The notes: generated by a model not told the origin, from the sequence alone. Shown: positions 36,849-46,641, counted from the stretch's first letter. The stretch is DNA of 64,000 nucleotides from Microcoleus sp. FACHB-672 (GCF_014695725.1 NZ_JACJOU010000009.1:1-64000); one strand, 5' to 3'. Numbers and translations: made by a program.

Positions 36849-37619
36849 TCAACTGTCTGCCGACTGTAATTCTTGTTTTTGAGGAACAGGTTGTATTTTG
36901 TAAATCGCTGTAGCCACTTCTTGAAAAACAAAGTTATTTAGCTCATAACGCACTGTATCAACTCGTACTCCATCTGCCAAAGGTTGATGAATAAACTCAA
37001 TTCTGTATTCTAGAATCGGCTCGGCAGCACATAACATTGCCGTAATTGCGTTTTCTTGTACTTGAAATCGAAAGCAAATGGGAAACAGCAAATTATTTTG
37101 CAATCGCAAATCCTTATAACCGTACACAACTGTTGCATCCGAACCTAAAGGTGCGAAGCGAGTTTTATCTGTATAAATATCCTGAGAGTGAGAGGCTCTT
37201 TCAAGAACGGATAAGCCGGCTTTCAACGCTAATAAATATAACAGTCCGGATAACTGACACAAACCTCCCCCATAACTAGCTTTCAGTTCATTTTGAACTA
37301 AAGTGCGACCGATAACATAACCTCTAGATTTGTTAGGGTTGCCAACCAAATGCCAAAATGACAAGATTTCTCCTGGCTGGATTGTTAAATTATCAACTTG
37401 CTGAATCGCTAATTTTAGGTTATGAATTTTATTAGCAGAAAATTCATTAGAATAAATCGGTTGAGTAATCACAATTTGCGAATTAAAACTTGTGCCTTGC
37501 TCAACCCTATGATTAGAATAACTAACAAACCTAGCGCTACGCCCTGTTACAGCATCGATTAACTTTCTATGGCAGATTTTGATATAAAGACGCAGACGGG
37601 GTGGAAGCAAATTTTTCAT
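36849..37619 (-). CDS. VanW-family protein
   Basis: 256 residues. VanW core: IQPGEILSFWHLVGNPNKSRGY (about 96-117), LVQNELKASYGGGLCQLSGLLYLLAL (about 122-148) and ASHSQDIYTDKTRFAPLGSDATV. The function of VanW is unknown; members occur in vancomycin clusters and as single genes, presumably with cell-wall-related activity. N-terminal basic segment (LLPPRLRLYIKICHRKLID) lacks a signal peptide. Followed 43 nt later by the glycohydrolase gene on the same strand. Confidence 0.85.
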   Translation of the reverse strand: MKNLLPPRLRLYIKICHRKLIDAVTGRSARFVSYSNHRVEQGTSFNSQIVITQPIYSNEFSANKIHNLKLAIQQVDNLTIQPGEILSFWHLVGNPNKSRGYVIGRTLVQNELKASYGGGLCQLSGLLYLLALKAGLSVLERASHSQDIYTDKTRFAPLGSDATVVYGYKDLRLQNNLLFPICFRFQVQENAITAMLCAAEPILEYRIEFIHQPLADGVRVDTVRYELNNFVFQEVATAIYKIQPVPQKQELQSADS

Positions 37620-37638
37620 ATTAAAATAGTAGAGGCTT

Positions 37639-37739
37639 TAGCGCAGCGTGCCCTCTAGGCACAGCATATCGAGCGCAATCGCTTAAGGATTGAACCAAAA
37701 ATTTGATGCCCCCCTATCTCAAGAGGACACGCTGCGCTA
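37639..37739. repeat. Inverted repeat with 18-bp arms
   Basis: TAGCGCAGCGTGCCCTCT (37639-37656) pairs with AGAGGACACGCTGCGCTA (37722-37739) with one mismatch, 65-nt loop. The core GCGCAGCGTGCC is a dispersed repeat word of cyanobacteria; this full unit resembles a small hairpin repeat or MITE between the VanW and Nudix genes. Confidence 0.6.
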
Positions 37740-37886
37740 CAGATATTTAAACTGAAATAAGATGCACACAGTTCAAGGCTCTACAGGTTGTTAATAGCCT
37801 TGACGACAATAAGCGCATTGAATTCCGAGCGGAACTAAAAATAATTTAGCATCAAGCGAGCTGAGCGGGCGAGAGAGAAATATTTC

Positions 37887-38438
37887 TTATAAATTCAAAA
37901 ACGGACGAGCTAGGAAAAAGCTAGAAATCGATTTCGCATCCACCGGCTCTCCTGCCCAAATCGCTTGATCCAATTCTTGAGGCGTCATTAAGACTGTTTC
38001 CATATCTTCGTCATCATCTTGATCTGGAGGAGTTTCTAGCAGTTCCAAATCTTGAGCGAGAAACGCATAAATAATTTCATCTGAATAGCCAGGGGCGAGA
38101 AAAAATTCCCCTAATTTTTGCCATTTATGAGCGCGATAGCCGGTTTCTTCTTCAATTTCACGCTCAATTGTTTTAGCAGGATCTTCATTCGGTTCAATCG
38201 TGCCGGCGGGGAACTCTAAGAGCCGGCCTTGAACAGCAAAGCGATACTGACGCAGCAACACCAATTTCCCCTCTGGCGTCACCGGCACCGCTAGCGCACC
38301 GCCCGGATGACGGATACATTCCCAATCGCCCTCCACCCCATTTGGCAGACGCAATGTCGTCACATCAAAATTAAATTTGCGACCTTGATAGGCGAGACGT
38401 TGTTTTAAAACTTCGGGCGGTTCTTGGCCTAGAGGCAT
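37887..38438 (-). CDS. Nudix hydrolase (ADP-ribose pyrophosphatase-like)
   Basis: 183 residues. Nudix box GTIEPNEDPAKTIEREIEEE then TGY near residues 79-101, with the metal-binding R-E-x-x-E-E. The preceding LLEFPAGTIEPNE and later EIIYAFLAQDLE place it with ADP-ribose pyrophosphatases (YjhB/NudF branch), which hydrolyse ADP-ribose to AMP and ribose 5-phosphate. Single gene. No transmembrane part. Substrate within Nudix enzymes is inference. Confidence 0.88.
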   Translation of the reverse strand: MPLGQEPPEVLKQRLAYQGRKFNFDVTTLRLPNGVEGDWECIRHPGGALAVPVTPEGKLVLLRQYRFAVQGRLLEFPAGTIEPNEDPAKTIEREIEEETGYRAHKWQKLGEFFLAPGYSDEIIYAFLAQDLELLETPPDQDDDEDMETVLMTPQELDQAIWAGEPVDAKSISSFFLARPFLNL

Positions 38439-38546
38439 AATCGTTTTTAAGTTTTAGAGTTTTGATTTTTGATTGAAAGTTAACGGCGTGCCAAAAACTT
38501 TTGACAACGAATCTCGCAAAAAAAGCTAAACTTTTAACCCCTTTAG

Positions 38547-38597
38547 AGAAGCGATCACTCTATCTTCGCTATTGTTAAAAAGTGAGTGATCGCTTCT
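38547..38597 (-). terminator. Hairpin between the HMA gene and Nudix gene
   Basis: Perfect 14-bp arms AGAAGCGATCACTC (38547-38560) and GAGTGATCGCTTCT (38584-38597), 23-nt loop. It follows the stop of the HMA gene (38610, minus strand) closely, but lacks a strong T-run, so it may be a dispersed hairpin acting as terminator. Confidence 0.55.
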
Positions 38598-38609
38598 GCT
38601 TATATTGCT

Positions 38610-38807
38610 TTACTCTTGCACTTTATGTCCAATGGCAGTGATAGCCTGTTTAAATGACTCTTCTGCAGCTTGCGAGTCCAAAGTTACTGTCTTGCCGGGT
38701 ACATCCACTTCTATGCTTGCATCTGGATCGATCGTTTTAATCGCTTCGGTGATGCTGTCCGCGCAACCTTGGCAAACTATTGAAGGAACGTTTAATTTTA
38801 GTGCCAT
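38610..38807 (-). CDS. Heavy-metal-associated (CopZ-like) protein
   Basis: 65 residues with the HMA fold; the metal site is SIVCQGCADSI (residues 9-19, CxxC). It likely binds Cu(I) or another soft metal and passes it to a transporter. The full-length single-domain form is like cyanobacterial Atx1. Not close to a P-type ATPase here. Soluble, cytoplasmic. Confidence 0.88.
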   Translation of the reverse strand: MALKLNVPSIVCQGCADSITEAIKTIDPDASIEVDVPGKTVTLDSQAAEESFKQAITAIGHKVQE

Positions 38808-38907
38808 ACTTCAACCTTGTTAATGTACTAATTCTTATTTTCAACCTTGATGGCTCTGCTGGCTATCAGCCGCCAGGAAGAATTTGTTTGATCCCAGATG
38901 AGTGAGC

Positions 38908-39393
38908 TTAAAGCCGGCAGACTCCTCCACAGTCTAATGCGTGAAGCAGTTGTACGATCGCTTTCCCTGAAATTGGCTCCACCCAATCTGGAGCAATTTC
39001 AGCCAACGGCACCAGTACAAACGCCCGTTCTCTCATGCGCGGGTGAGGCAATTCTAGCGTTGGCGTGTCCAAAATTAAATTATCAAATAATAGTACATCT
39101 AGATCGAGGGTTCTGGGACCCCATCGTTCCCTGCGAACCCGTCCAAATTTAGCTTCAATAGCTAGCAAGGTTTCTAACAATTCTTGCGGTGTAAGTTGCA
39201 CGCGCAGCAACGCACAGCCATTGAGATAAGCCGGTTGTGGAGGACCCACCGGCACGGTTTTATACCAGCTAGATTGACGTTCTAAAGTAATCCCTGGAGT
39301 GTTGCCAAGAATTTTGATAGCAGCTTCAAGAGTTTTGCTGCAGTCGCCAAGATTGCTGCCAAGCGCGATGGCGCAGCGTGCAGGTTTTTCCAA
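38908..39393 (-). CDS. folK: 2-amino-4-hydroxy-6-hydroxymethyldihydropteridine pyrophosphokinase
   Basis: 161 residues, HPPK of folate synthesis, which transfers pyrophosphate from ATP to the pterin. Signatures: IALGSNLGDCSKTLEAAI (9-26), and GPRTLDLDVLLFDNLIL (about 98-114), which holds the two Mg-binding Asp, followed by LPHPRMRERAFVLVPLAEIAP. The start codon is TTG (39393). Single gene. Normal length. Confidence 0.93.
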   Translation of the reverse strand: MEKPARCAIALGSNLGDCSKTLEAAIKILGNTPGITLERQSSWYKTVPVGPPQPAYLNGCALLRVQLTPQELLETLLAIEAKFGRVRRERWGPRTLDLDVLLFDNLILDTPTLELPHPRMRERAFVLVPLAEIAPDWVEPISGKAIVQLLHALDCGGVCRL

Positions 39394-39543
39394 TCGATTT
39401 AATTTTTCGAGTGAGACTATTTACTTTGAGCTTATTTTTGAAAGGTTAAAAGTAGCAAGCAGGCATCTCTTGAGCCGATGCTGTTGATATGCCGTGCTTC
39501 TTAACCAATCGTACTACTTGATTATCTCTTAAGCAAGCCCAAC

Positions 39544-41478
39544 TTAAAAACTAAACTGGGTGCGGAGGTTACCAATAAAAATAGTTGGGTTATCATCGAA
39601 ATTATTTGGATTTCCAATAACATAAAAAGCTGGAACAACCGCAATGTTATCTGTAATGGGAAGGAAATAACTCGCTTCGATTTCGTACTGAGTGCCGCCA
39701 TTTCCGCCCCCGGCAGCTAGAAAGTCGCGCCCATCTAAAACATCAAAAGGAATCAGAAAAGATAGAGTTCCCAGCGCTCCTTGCCGACCTAGATCGGGAA
39801 AAGCAAAGCCAAATTGAAAAGCTTGAGCGTTAACTTCTCCACTCGGACGACCCGACGTGGTTGGCTCTATATTGGTACTGCCATAACTATAACGCCCAAA
39901 AAGACCAAAGCCACGAGTAACCAGCCAGTCAAAGTTAATGCCAAAAGTATCGGCACTAGCATTTTCAATTGAGCCACCAAAGCCATCATCAGCAACGCCA
40001 TAAATTGGCTCTCCAGTCGCCCCGCCAACGCCAAAGCCAGTTAAATTACCATTTTCATCAAAAATGGGGACATTTGCATCAATTTTGGAGCGGGTGTAGT
40101 TCAAGCGAATGTTTGCTCTGTCGCTGGGAGAAAAAATGACCTCAGCCGTTAGTGTGTTCGTGGCATTAAAAAATCCTTCATTTGGATCGGATGCCGTATC
40201 AAAAAAAGCAGTAGGTAAATACTCATTACTTTCCGCCAGATAGCCAAAGCGAAACTTAAATTGCTTGCTCATGTCTAAGAGAACAACTGCACCTGCACCC
40301 CGATCAATTGTATTAGATAGAGTGCTGCTAATCGAGTTAAAACTACCTGCACCTGTCAAGAAAAAGGTAAACGCATTGTTATCAAAGTAGCGATACCAAT
40401 TAATACGTGGGCCGACAACAAGTCGAATTTTATCAAGTACGGGAAATTCATAAAATAATTCCCGCAAAACTACTTCACCTGAGCCAACATTTGGCCCTGC
40501 CGTTTGGTCAGTATAAGGGGCACCGAATGTGTTGTAAAGGCCGGCAGACGCCAACGCATTCGCCGGTGAGTTACCATTACCAACAGCTAGCTGAGTCACT
40601 AAACTATCTTTACCCGTAAAAGAAGTTTGAAGCGTCAACCACACCAAATTACTAAAAGTGGTTGCCGGCTCCTCATCGGTTGTTTGAATAATGGGTCGGT
40701 TGGTCACTGAATTTCGCCCTGCCGGCCGAATTTCCAGCGGCGATCCTAAATCTGTTGTTTCAATTTGAAGCGTGTCGCCGAAACTCGCTTTAGTAACATT
40801 AAAGAAAGCTAAACCAGAAAGCTTAGTTATTGTGGAAAATTGATTCGATTCTAACTCAATAGTACGAGCTTCTAAGGCGTCTACCCGACCTCGTAAGGTA
40901 GCGAGTTCTACCTGAAATTCTTCTTGCAAGCGCTGCAAGATAGCTAAATCTTCTTTTGTGGCAAAATCACCATCTTGCCCAATTAATCCGACAATGACTT
41001 CCAGACACGCATTTAAGCCGGCAGCAAACTCATATCGAGTTAGGGCGCGGTTTCCCCTGAATGTTCCATCTGGATAGCCGGCAATACAACCGTAGCGTTC
41101 AACCAAGTTTTGCAATGCTTGAAAAGCCCAATCGGTCGGCTGGACATCTGTTAATTGCGAAACAGAAGTTACTTGCTCCATTGAGTCATTTTCTTCGACT
41201 TCCAAGCCAGAACTGCTTAAAACACGGACTTCATTAAATTTTTGTTCGGGTGAAGGCGTAAAAGTGCTGGTAACGTCATCGGTTTCCACTTCCACCTGAG
41301 TTAATAAACTTGCCTCATCAAGCCTCAGTTGCTTATGTAAAAGAGGAAAAGTGTTTAAAACTTCCTCTGCACTTGCCTGAAGTTGTCCCCAGCAAATTAA
41401 ATGACTGAAGACAAATAAAGATAAACAAGAAGTTTTTAGAGGTACATTCCAAATTTGATAAATCTGTGCAACTTTCAC
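39544..41478 (-). CDS. Outer-membrane porin with SLH domain (iron-uptake porin type)
   Basis: 644 residues, GTG start at 41478. A signal-like helix (LKTSCLSLFVFSHLICW), then an SLH domain at about 110-165 (VQPTDWAFQALQNLVERYGCI and AGYPDGTFRGNRALTRYEFA), which ties the porin to peptidoglycan, a coiled coil (DLAILQRLQEEFQVELATLR GRV, about 175-200) and an OprB-type beta-barrel from about 215 to the Phe end (LRTQFSF). These are the SomA/SomB porins abundant in cyanobacterial outer membranes, thought to pass ions and small solutes, some iron-linked. The upstream 243 nt is very AT-rich. Confidence 0.92.
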   Translation of the reverse strand: MKVAQIYQIWNVPLKTSCLSLFVFSHLICWGQLQASAEEVLNTFPLLHKQLRLDEASLLTQVEVETDDVTSTFTPSPEQKFNEVRVLSSSGLEVEENDSMEQVTSVSQLTDVQPTDWAFQALQNLVERYGCIAGYPDGTFRGNRALTRYEFAAGLNACLEVIVGLIGQDGDFATKEDLAILQRLQEEFQVELATLRGRVDALEARTIELESNQFSTITKLSGLAFFNVTKASFGDTLQIETTDLGSPLEIRPAGRNSVTNRPIIQTTDEEPATTFSNLVWLTLQTSFTGKDSLVTQLAVGNGNSPANALASAGLYNTFGAPYTDQTAGPNVGSGEVVLRELFYEFPVLDKIRLVVGPRINWYRYFDNNAFTFFLTGAGSFNSISSTLSNTIDRGAGAVVLLDMSKQFKFRFGYLAESNEYLPTAFFDTASDPNEGFFNATNTLTAEVIFSPSDRANIRLNYTRSKIDANVPIFDENGNLTGFGVGGATGEPIYGVADDGFGGSIENASADTFGINFDWLVTRGFGLFGRYSYGSTNIEPTTSGRPSGEVNAQAFQFGFAFPDLGRQGALGTLSFLIPFDVLDGRDFLAAGGGNGGTQYEIEASYFLPITDNIAVVPAFYVIGNPNNFDDNPTIFIGNLRTQFSF

Positions 41479-41721
41479 AAGAGATCCTCACACTTAATCG
41501 CTACTAAATCATTATGAAGGCGGATGTTATCAATAATATAATATTAAAAGTTAATGTTCATAATATTAATTATAAATTCGCATTTGTTAACATTTTAAAT
41601 TCAAAATGCTTTTTTGTTTAAGTTGAGGTAAATATTCTTAATTTTATTTTATAAATATTTTGTAGTAGTCTGTAACTATCTGAATTATTAATGCCAATTG
41701 GAGGTTAAGTTTTACTTAAAA
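41479..41721. other. AT-rich upstream region of the porin gene
   Basis: 243 nt, strongly AT-rich with short palindromes such as AATATTAATTATAAATT (41567-41583); probable promoter region of the porin. No perfect Fur box was recognised. Confidence 0.35.
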
Positions 41722-42117
41722 TTACAGTTTTTTCGCTGGTAAATTCGCAATATAAGCTCGCCAACCGCCCCACTCAGTAATCTCCTGCTTGCCCTCGCAT
41801 AAGAAAGCTTCTCCTAAAACTCCTAACACCTCTTCTCCATCTAAAAGAAGAAGTTTACCCACACACAACCCAGCTGGCTCTTGTAATAAAATCTGAGTGA
41901 GATTGTTAGTCGGTATTGCCCAAATTTCAACACAAATAGAGCCTCCACCTATTTTGACTTTCATCATAGCAGGGTGGCGATCTTCAATTGACCAAAGACG
42001 ATAAGCGGGTTCTGTTAAAGTTTCTTTAATAAAAGTCGCGCCGGCATTCAGTAAATTTTCGTTCAGCTCTAACCCGCGCATCAAGGTGCCATTCACCGCT
42101 AAGCTTACGGTTTGCAT
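41722..42117 (-). CDS. Free-standing allophanate-hydrolase C-terminal domain protein
   Basis: 131 residues: VNGTLMRGLELNENLLNAGA and FIKETLTEPAYRLWSIEDRH then, near the end, EVLGVLGEAFLCEGKQEITE. This matches the C-terminal gamma-glutamylcyclotransferase-like domain (AH_C) of allophanate hydrolase AtzF, which helps decompose N-carboxycarbamate, but the amidase part is missing. Last gene of the eight-gene operon (48975 to 41722), 15 nt after the second cysteine hydrolase. Its position supports a route through biuret/allophanate or a related ureide. Function as a lone domain is inference. Confidence 0.7.
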   Translation of the reverse strand: MQTVSLAVNGTLMRGLELNENLLNAGATFIKETLTEPAYRLWSIEDRHPAMMKVKIGGGSICVEIWAIPTNNLTQILLQEPAGLCVGKLLLLDGEEVLGVLGEAFLCEGKQEITEWGGWRAYIANLPAKKL

Positions 42118-42132
42118 AAAAATATTGGCCTG

Positions 42133-42840
42133 CTAAACTATAGAAATGACTGGAGTTACTACTGTTTTGTAAGTTTTTTCTAAAGCGTGAATAACTGACT
42201 CAGTTTTTCCAGTCCAACCCACAATTCCTCCTTGAGCGCGAATCATTTCTAAAGTAGATTGTTTAAATTTTGAAAAATAGCTTTCAGTGGCATCCTCGAC
42301 CAACAAACACTCAAATCCCCGATCATTTGCCTCTCGCATGGTTGTCTGAACGCAAACCTCAGTAGTTACTCCAGTTACAATTAAATGAGTGATTTCTTTT
42401 TCGCGCAAGAGAGATTCTAAAGGAGTGTTAAAAAAAGCGCCTTTCCCTGGTTTTGGTATTATGGTTTCGCCCGGTAAAGGTTCTAACTCCGGGATAATTG
42501 CATTGCCGGCTTCACCGAGAATTAAAATGCGTCCCATCGGGCCAACATCGCCAATTTTCAACTGGCTTTTCCCACGAAGAAGTTTAGCCGACGGACAATC
42601 AGATAAATCGGGCTGATGTCCTTCAATTGTTTGAAAAACCGGCAACTTGCACGCGCGAAATATTTCTAGTAATTGCTTAACACTTGGGACAATTGCTTGA
42701 AGCCTGCTGACATCATTTCCTAAAGCATCGCCAAAACCTCCAGGTTCTAAAAAGTCTCGCTGCATATCGATAATTAACAGCGCTATATTACCATTTAAAG
42801 GAAGTTCGTAATCGTAAGGTTGAGCAGCGATGAAAACCAT
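42133..42840 (-). CDS. Isochorismatase-like cysteine hydrolase (copy B)
   Basis: With the ATG at 42840 the protein has 235 residues ([13 protein letters not shown]); a GTG at 42867 would overlap the cupin gene by 11 nt and is an alternative. The triad of the isochorismatase/nicotinamidase fold is present: Asp in [10 protein letters not shown], Lys in PKPGKGAF, Cys in [11 protein letters not shown]. Best family guess is biuret hydrolase or ureidoacrylate/triuret-type amidohydrolase. It shares about half its residues with the other hydrolase of the operon (44943-45626). Likely splits a C-N bond of the imported compound, releasing ammonia. Confidence 0.82.
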   Translation of the reverse strand: MVFIAAQPYDYELPLNGNIALLIIDMQRDFLEPGGFGDALGNDVSRLQAIVPSVKQLLEIFRACKLPVFQTIEGHQPDLSDCPSAKLLRGKSQLKIGDVGPMGRILILGEAGNAIIPELEPLPGETIIPKPGKGAFFNTPLESLLREKEITHLIVTGVTTEVCVQTTMREANDRGFECLLVEDATESYFSKFKQSTLEMIRAQGGIVGWTGKTESVIHALEKTYKTVVTPVISIV

Positions 42841-42856
42841 ATTTACTAACTCATTG

Positions 42857-43228
42857 CTATTGGTCACTAAATGATAGCGAAATCGGTTTTTCCCAAATGG
42901 CTAAAACAATGCAGCCAGCTCGGCTTTTAACACTGTGTTGACTGCCGGGTGAATTAATCACAAGCGTGCCGGCTTCATGTTCACCATTTCCATCGGTTTG
43001 TGAGCCAGAAATTACAAAAATGTGTTCAAAGCCGATATGCTCATGCCTAGGAACACTTGCTTCCGGTTGGTAGCGGAGTAGCGCCGCAGCAGATCCTTCT
43101 TCACCATTCCCATAAAGCGGGTAGATATCAACCCCTGGACGAAAAGGTTGCCAGGGTAACTCATCCTGTCGTGAAGCAATATTGATTAAATCTTTGAGAA
43201 TTAAAGCCGGCTCATGCTGTTCAGTCAT
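42857..43228 (-). CDS. Cupin-domain protein
   Basis: 123 residues. Cupin motif 1: [16 protein letters not shown] (His/Glu metal ligands, about 60-75), motif 2: [14 protein letters not shown]. ChrR-like single cupin. It lies in the operon between the ATPase and the second hydrolase, with 46 nt after the ATPase. It may be an enzyme or a sensor of the substrate; unknown. Confidence 0.8.
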   Translation of the reverse strand: MTEQHEPALILKDLINIASRQDELPWQPFRPGVDIYPLYGNGEEGSAAALLRYQPEASVPRHEHIGFEHIFVISGSQTDGNGEHEAGTLVINSPGSQHSVKSRAGCIVLAIWEKPISLSFSDQ

Positions 43229-43274
43229 AAACTTTGCTACCTAATTGCTAATTATTAAAAGAAATTAGCAATGA

Positions 43275-44843
43275 TTAATGTCCGGCCATACTACGACCGA
43301 TTGTTGCAAAATCTGCCTCAGCAATCGTACTTTCATAAGCAAATTTGCCTTCACTAATGACTAAAATTCGATCTGCTAGTTTTAGCAATTCATCTAAATC
43401 TTCGCTAACTAACAACACTGCAACCCCTCGATTTCGCGCTTCAACAATTTGACCGTGAATGTACTCCACAGCCGCAAAATCAAGACCAAAACAGGGATTT
43501 GCAGCAATTAGCAGCTTAATTTGATCGCCAGAAAGTTCTCGCGCTAACACCGTTCGCTGCACATTTCCCCCCGAAAGATTGCCCACCGGCGTCTCTGGAG
43601 AAGGCGTTTTGATTGAAAACGCGTGAATCAATTTTTCAGCCATCTGGCGAATTGCCCGCAAAACGAGAAAAGTGCCGGCTTTGGCTTGGGGAGGTCGGTC
43701 AAACGTCCGAAAAGCAAGGTTTTCGGCCACACTCATGTGAGGGACACAGGCATTGCGAAGCGGTTCTTCTGGCAGCACACAAACCTTGTGCTGGAACATC
43801 TGGGCGCGTGTGGCTTTATAAACTTCGCCATTCACCAAAACCTGTCCTGCTGTGGCAGAACGTTGGCCGGCAAGTACCTCCACCAACTCCCGCTGACCAT
43901 TGCCAGAAACGCCGGCAATTCCCACAATTTCACCGCTATGAACGGTTAGATTAATATCAGAAACAGCTTCTAACCCATTGTCTTTATTGGCGTGAAGATT
44001 TTGAATCTGTAGTACAGAAATTGCTTCAAAATGCGCTGTTTTTTCAACCGGCTGTGCTTCTCGTTGCTCACCCAACATCATCTGCGCCATATCTGAAACC
44101 GTGAGATTTTTCACGATTCCGTGACCAGCAAACTTGCCTTTACGCAACACCGTGACTTCATCCACAAATGCCATAATTTCGCGAAACTTGTGGCTGATCA
44201 TCAACACACTTAAGTTGCCGGCAGTCACTTCTTGGCGCAACAACCCTAAAACTTCATCAGCTTCTTGCGGAGTTAAAACCGAAGTTGGCTCATCTAAAAT
44301 TAAAATGCGATTTTGCAAGTAAAGTTGTTTTAGAATTTCCAGTTTTTGCTTTTGGCCGGCAGCTAATTGAGCGATGGGAGTATCTAGAGGAACTTGAAAA
44401 GGAGCCGTTTGCATAAATTCCCGTAATCGCTCAGATTCCGCTTTCCAATTAATTAAATTAGGACTATCAAAACGAGAAAGCACTAAATTTTCCGCCACTG
44501 TCATCGCCGGCACCGAAGTAAAATGCTGGTACACCATCCCAATGCCGTATTTATGTGCATCACGCGGACTAGAAATTGTGCGCTGTTGTTTATTGATCAA
44601 AACATTTCCAGTTGTGGGCGTATAAAAACCCATCACACACTTCACTAGCGTACTTTTCCCCGCGCCATTTTCACCCAGCAATGCGTGAAAAGTTCCCGGT
44701 TTTAGATGCAGCGAAACATTATCTAAAGCCACCATCTTCCCAAATTGCTTAGTCATATTCACCACTTCCAATTCTGGTGGCGGAATTGACTGTTGAGTCC
44801 TGCCGGCTGATTCCTGAGTAAACGTATCTGCTATTTGTGTCAT
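43275..44843 (-). CDS. ABC transporter ATP-binding protein (BMP/nucleoside-type, double)
   Basis: 522 residues with two ABC modules: first Walker A LLGENGAGKST, signature LAAGQKQKLEILK, Walker B ILILDEPTSVLTP; second with degenerate Walker A (GIAGVSGNGQREL), signature LSGGNVQRTVLAREL and Walker B replaced by LLIAANPCFGLDF. That asymmetric arrangement is the RbsA/YufO type that partners with BMP-family binding proteins and two permeases, both of which are in this operon. Start at 44843 (MTQIADTF) chosen. Confidence 0.9.
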   Translation of the reverse strand: MTQIADTFTQESAGRTQQSIPPPELEVVNMTKQFGKMVALDNVSLHLKPGTFHALLGENGAGKSTLVKCVMGFYTPTTGNVLINKQQRTISSPRDAHKYGIGMVYQHFTSVPAMTVAENLVLSRFDSPNLINWKAESERLREFMQTAPFQVPLDTPIAQLAAGQKQKLEILKQLYLQNRILILDEPTSVLTPQEADEVLGLLRQEVTAGNLSVLMISHKFREIMAFVDEVTVLRKGKFAGHGIVKNLTVSDMAQMMLGEQREAQPVEKTAHFEAISVLQIQNLHANKDNGLEAVSDINLTVHSGEIVGIAGVSGNGQRELVEVLAGQRSATAGQVLVNGEVYKATRAQMFQHKVCVLPEEPLRNACVPHMSVAENLAFRTFDRPPQAKAGTFLVLRAIRQMAEKLIHAFSIKTPSPETPVGNLSGGNVQRTVLARELSGDQIKLLIAANPCFGLDFAAVEYIHGQIVEARNRGVAVLLVSEDLDELLKLADRILVISEGKFAYESTIAEADFATIGRSMAGH

Positions 44844-44892
44844 TTTAAACATCCATCCTATTTATATGTACTTAACGTCAGCCTACGCCTAC

Positions 44893-44917
44893 ATCTGCGT
44901 TTATTTGCGGTTAAAAA
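44893..44917. repeat. Dispersed intergenic repeat (25 nt, copy 1)
   Basis: A 25-nt word starting ATCTGCGTTTATTTGCGG and ending TTAAAAA; the same word with one change (ATGTGCGG) is at 60251-60275, just before another ABC gene. Interspersed short repeat. Confidence 0.6.
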
Positions 44918-44942
44918 GTCCATAATTCCTCGCTTCCATGAA

Positions 44943-45626
44943 CTATTTTTCAATCCCTTCAATAAACGTTTGTGAATCTGCAACAGCTCCAAAAACGCCC
45001 CCTTGCATTTTGATCATTTTCAAAGCCGCCAAATAATTGCCATAATCCGTTGCGCCGGTGCAATCAGAAAGCAGCAAACACTCATAACCGCGATCATTCG
45101 CATCCCGCATCGTTGTGTGAACGCAGACATCCGTGGTAATGCCGGCTAAAACTATATTTTGGATGCCTTTGCGTCTGAGCAGTAAATCTAAATCCGTTGC
45201 ATAAAAAGACCCTTTTCCCGGCTTATCTATCACAGTTTCTCCTGGCAAAGGTGCAAGTTCTGGAATAATTTCCCAGCCGGCTTCACCTCGAATTAAAATC
45301 TTTCCACAAGGGCCAGGATCACCAATGCCGGCACCAATTTGACGTGAACGCCACTGCTTATTTTCTGGCAAATCAGATAAATCAGGTCGGTGTCCTTCGC
45401 GGGTGTGGATCACATGAAAATTTTTAGCTCGTGCAACTTCTAAAACTCGTTGAATTGGCTCAATTGGGGCACGAGTTAGTGATAAATCGTAACCCATTTT
45501 ATCGACATAGCCACCAACACCGCAGAAATCTGTCTGCATATCAATAATCAGCAGAACAGTATTTTCTGGACGCAGATCGCCATTATAGGGATAGGGATAA
45601 GGATCGGCTTCAACAAAACGTCCCAT
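44943..45626 (-). CDS. Isochorismatase-like cysteine hydrolase (copy A)
   Basis: 227 residues from the ATG at 45626 ([20 protein letters not shown]). Catalytic triad: D29 ([11 protein letters not shown]), K135/K138 ([13 protein letters not shown]) and C168 ([11 protein letters not shown]). The best resemblance recalled is to biuret hydrolase-like and ureidoacrylate-like enzymes rather than nicotinamidase. Fits an amide-nitrogen catabolic operon. Spacing to the ABC ATPase gene is 99 nt. Confidence 0.85.
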   Translation of the reverse strand: MGRFVEADPYPYPYNGDLRPENTVLLIIDMQTDFCGVGGYVDKMGYDLSLTRAPIEPIQRVLEVARAKNFHVIHTREGHRPDLSDLPENKQWRSRQIGAGIGDPGPCGKILIRGEAGWEIIPELAPLPGETVIDKPGKGSFYATDLDLLLRRKGIQNIVLAGITTDVCVHTTMRDANDRGYECLLLSDCTGATDYGNYLAALKMIKMQGGVFGAVADSQTFIEGIEK

Positions 45627-45679
45627 AATCAAGTTTGAATTTCAAATGTACGAATTTTGAATGAATCGAGATTTAATTG

Positions 45680-46606
45680 CTAACTGTTTGTTCCTAACGC
45701 GCCAGGGGCACCTGTTAAAGTTCGTTTCGGAGAACAGGTAATAATCATGATTGCTAAAGTTAGAATGTAAGGCGAAGCATTCCATAAATAATAATGTGAA
45801 TTGACGCCGACTGATTGCAAAGCCGGCCCGATTGCTTGTGCCCCACCAAATAGTAAAGAAGCGTACAAACATTGGATGGGATTCCAACGCGCAAAAATGA
45901 CGAGTGCAACTGCCATTAGTCCCTGTCCGCTAGAAATCCGCTCATTCCAACTACCGGGATAATAAAGAGATAAGTAAGCGCCCCCAATCCCGGCTAAAAA
46001 GCTGCCGGCGACGATGCTGAGCATTCTCACTTTAAAGATAGAAATTCCCATTGCTTTTGCGGCATCTGGACTATCACCAACCGCGCGGATAAATAAACCC
46101 CAACGAGTTGATTTAAAAAACCACTGCATTAGGGGAGCAATGATCACGCCTATTAGAAAAAGTGGGCTGATTTTTAAGGCAGATTGGATCTGAGGTAAAG
46201 AACTCCAAGCCCCTAAATCAATTGTCGGCAATTGCGGTGCTGAAGGTTGAATAAAAGGTTTGCCAAAGAAAAAGGCAATACCGCTCCCGAAGATAATCAT
46301 GGCAATGCCAACGGCAATATCATTCACCCTCGGCTGCTGGGAAAGCCAGGCGTGAATGAATCCTAACAGCATCCCGGCAATCCCTGCGACTAATACCCCT
46401 AACCAAGGAGAGCCTGTTAGATATGAAATGGCGTAAGCGAGCATTGCGCCGGTGAGCAAGGTTCCTTCTAATCCCAAGTTAATTTTGCCGCTTTTTTCTG
46501 TTATACATTCCCCCAAACTAACAAACAGAAATGGCGCACTTCCTCGCAGCGTACCGGCAGCAATTGCTAAAGGAACTCCCCACCAACCTAATGCTTCTGC
46601 ACTCAT
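45680..46606 (-). CDS. ABC transporter permease (BMP-type, second)
   Basis: 308 residues, about eight to nine membrane helices, of the BPD_transp_2 type (YufQ-like). N-terminal PLAIAAGTLRGSAPFLFVSL, and conserved GKINLGLEGTLLTGAM (substrate or coupling region), typical of purine nucleoside permease NupQ. Forms the heterodimer with the permease at 46642-47766. Confidence 0.9.
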   Translation of the reverse strand: MSAEALGWWGVPLAIAAGTLRGSAPFLFVSLGECITEKSGKINLGLEGTLLTGAMLAYAISYLTGSPWLGVLVAGIAGMLLGFIHAWLSQQPRVNDIAVGIAMIIFGSGIAFFFGKPFIQPSAPQLPTIDLGAWSSLPQIQSALKISPLFLIGVIIAPLMQWFFKSTRWGLFIRAVGDSPDAAKAMGISIFKVRMLSIVAGSFLAGIGGAYLSLYYPGSWNERISSGQGLMAVALVIFARWNPIQCLYASLLFGGAQAIGPALQSVGVNSHYYLWNASPYILTLAIMIITCSPKRTLTGAPGALGTNS

Positions 46607-46641
46607 TTTTTTATCCTTATTTTTCTGAGATTTAAATGTGG

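Noticed and set aside
37620-37740. tRNA-like cloverleaf near the VanW gene
   Set aside because: The paired arms are a long hairpin with no anticodon loop or CCA end.
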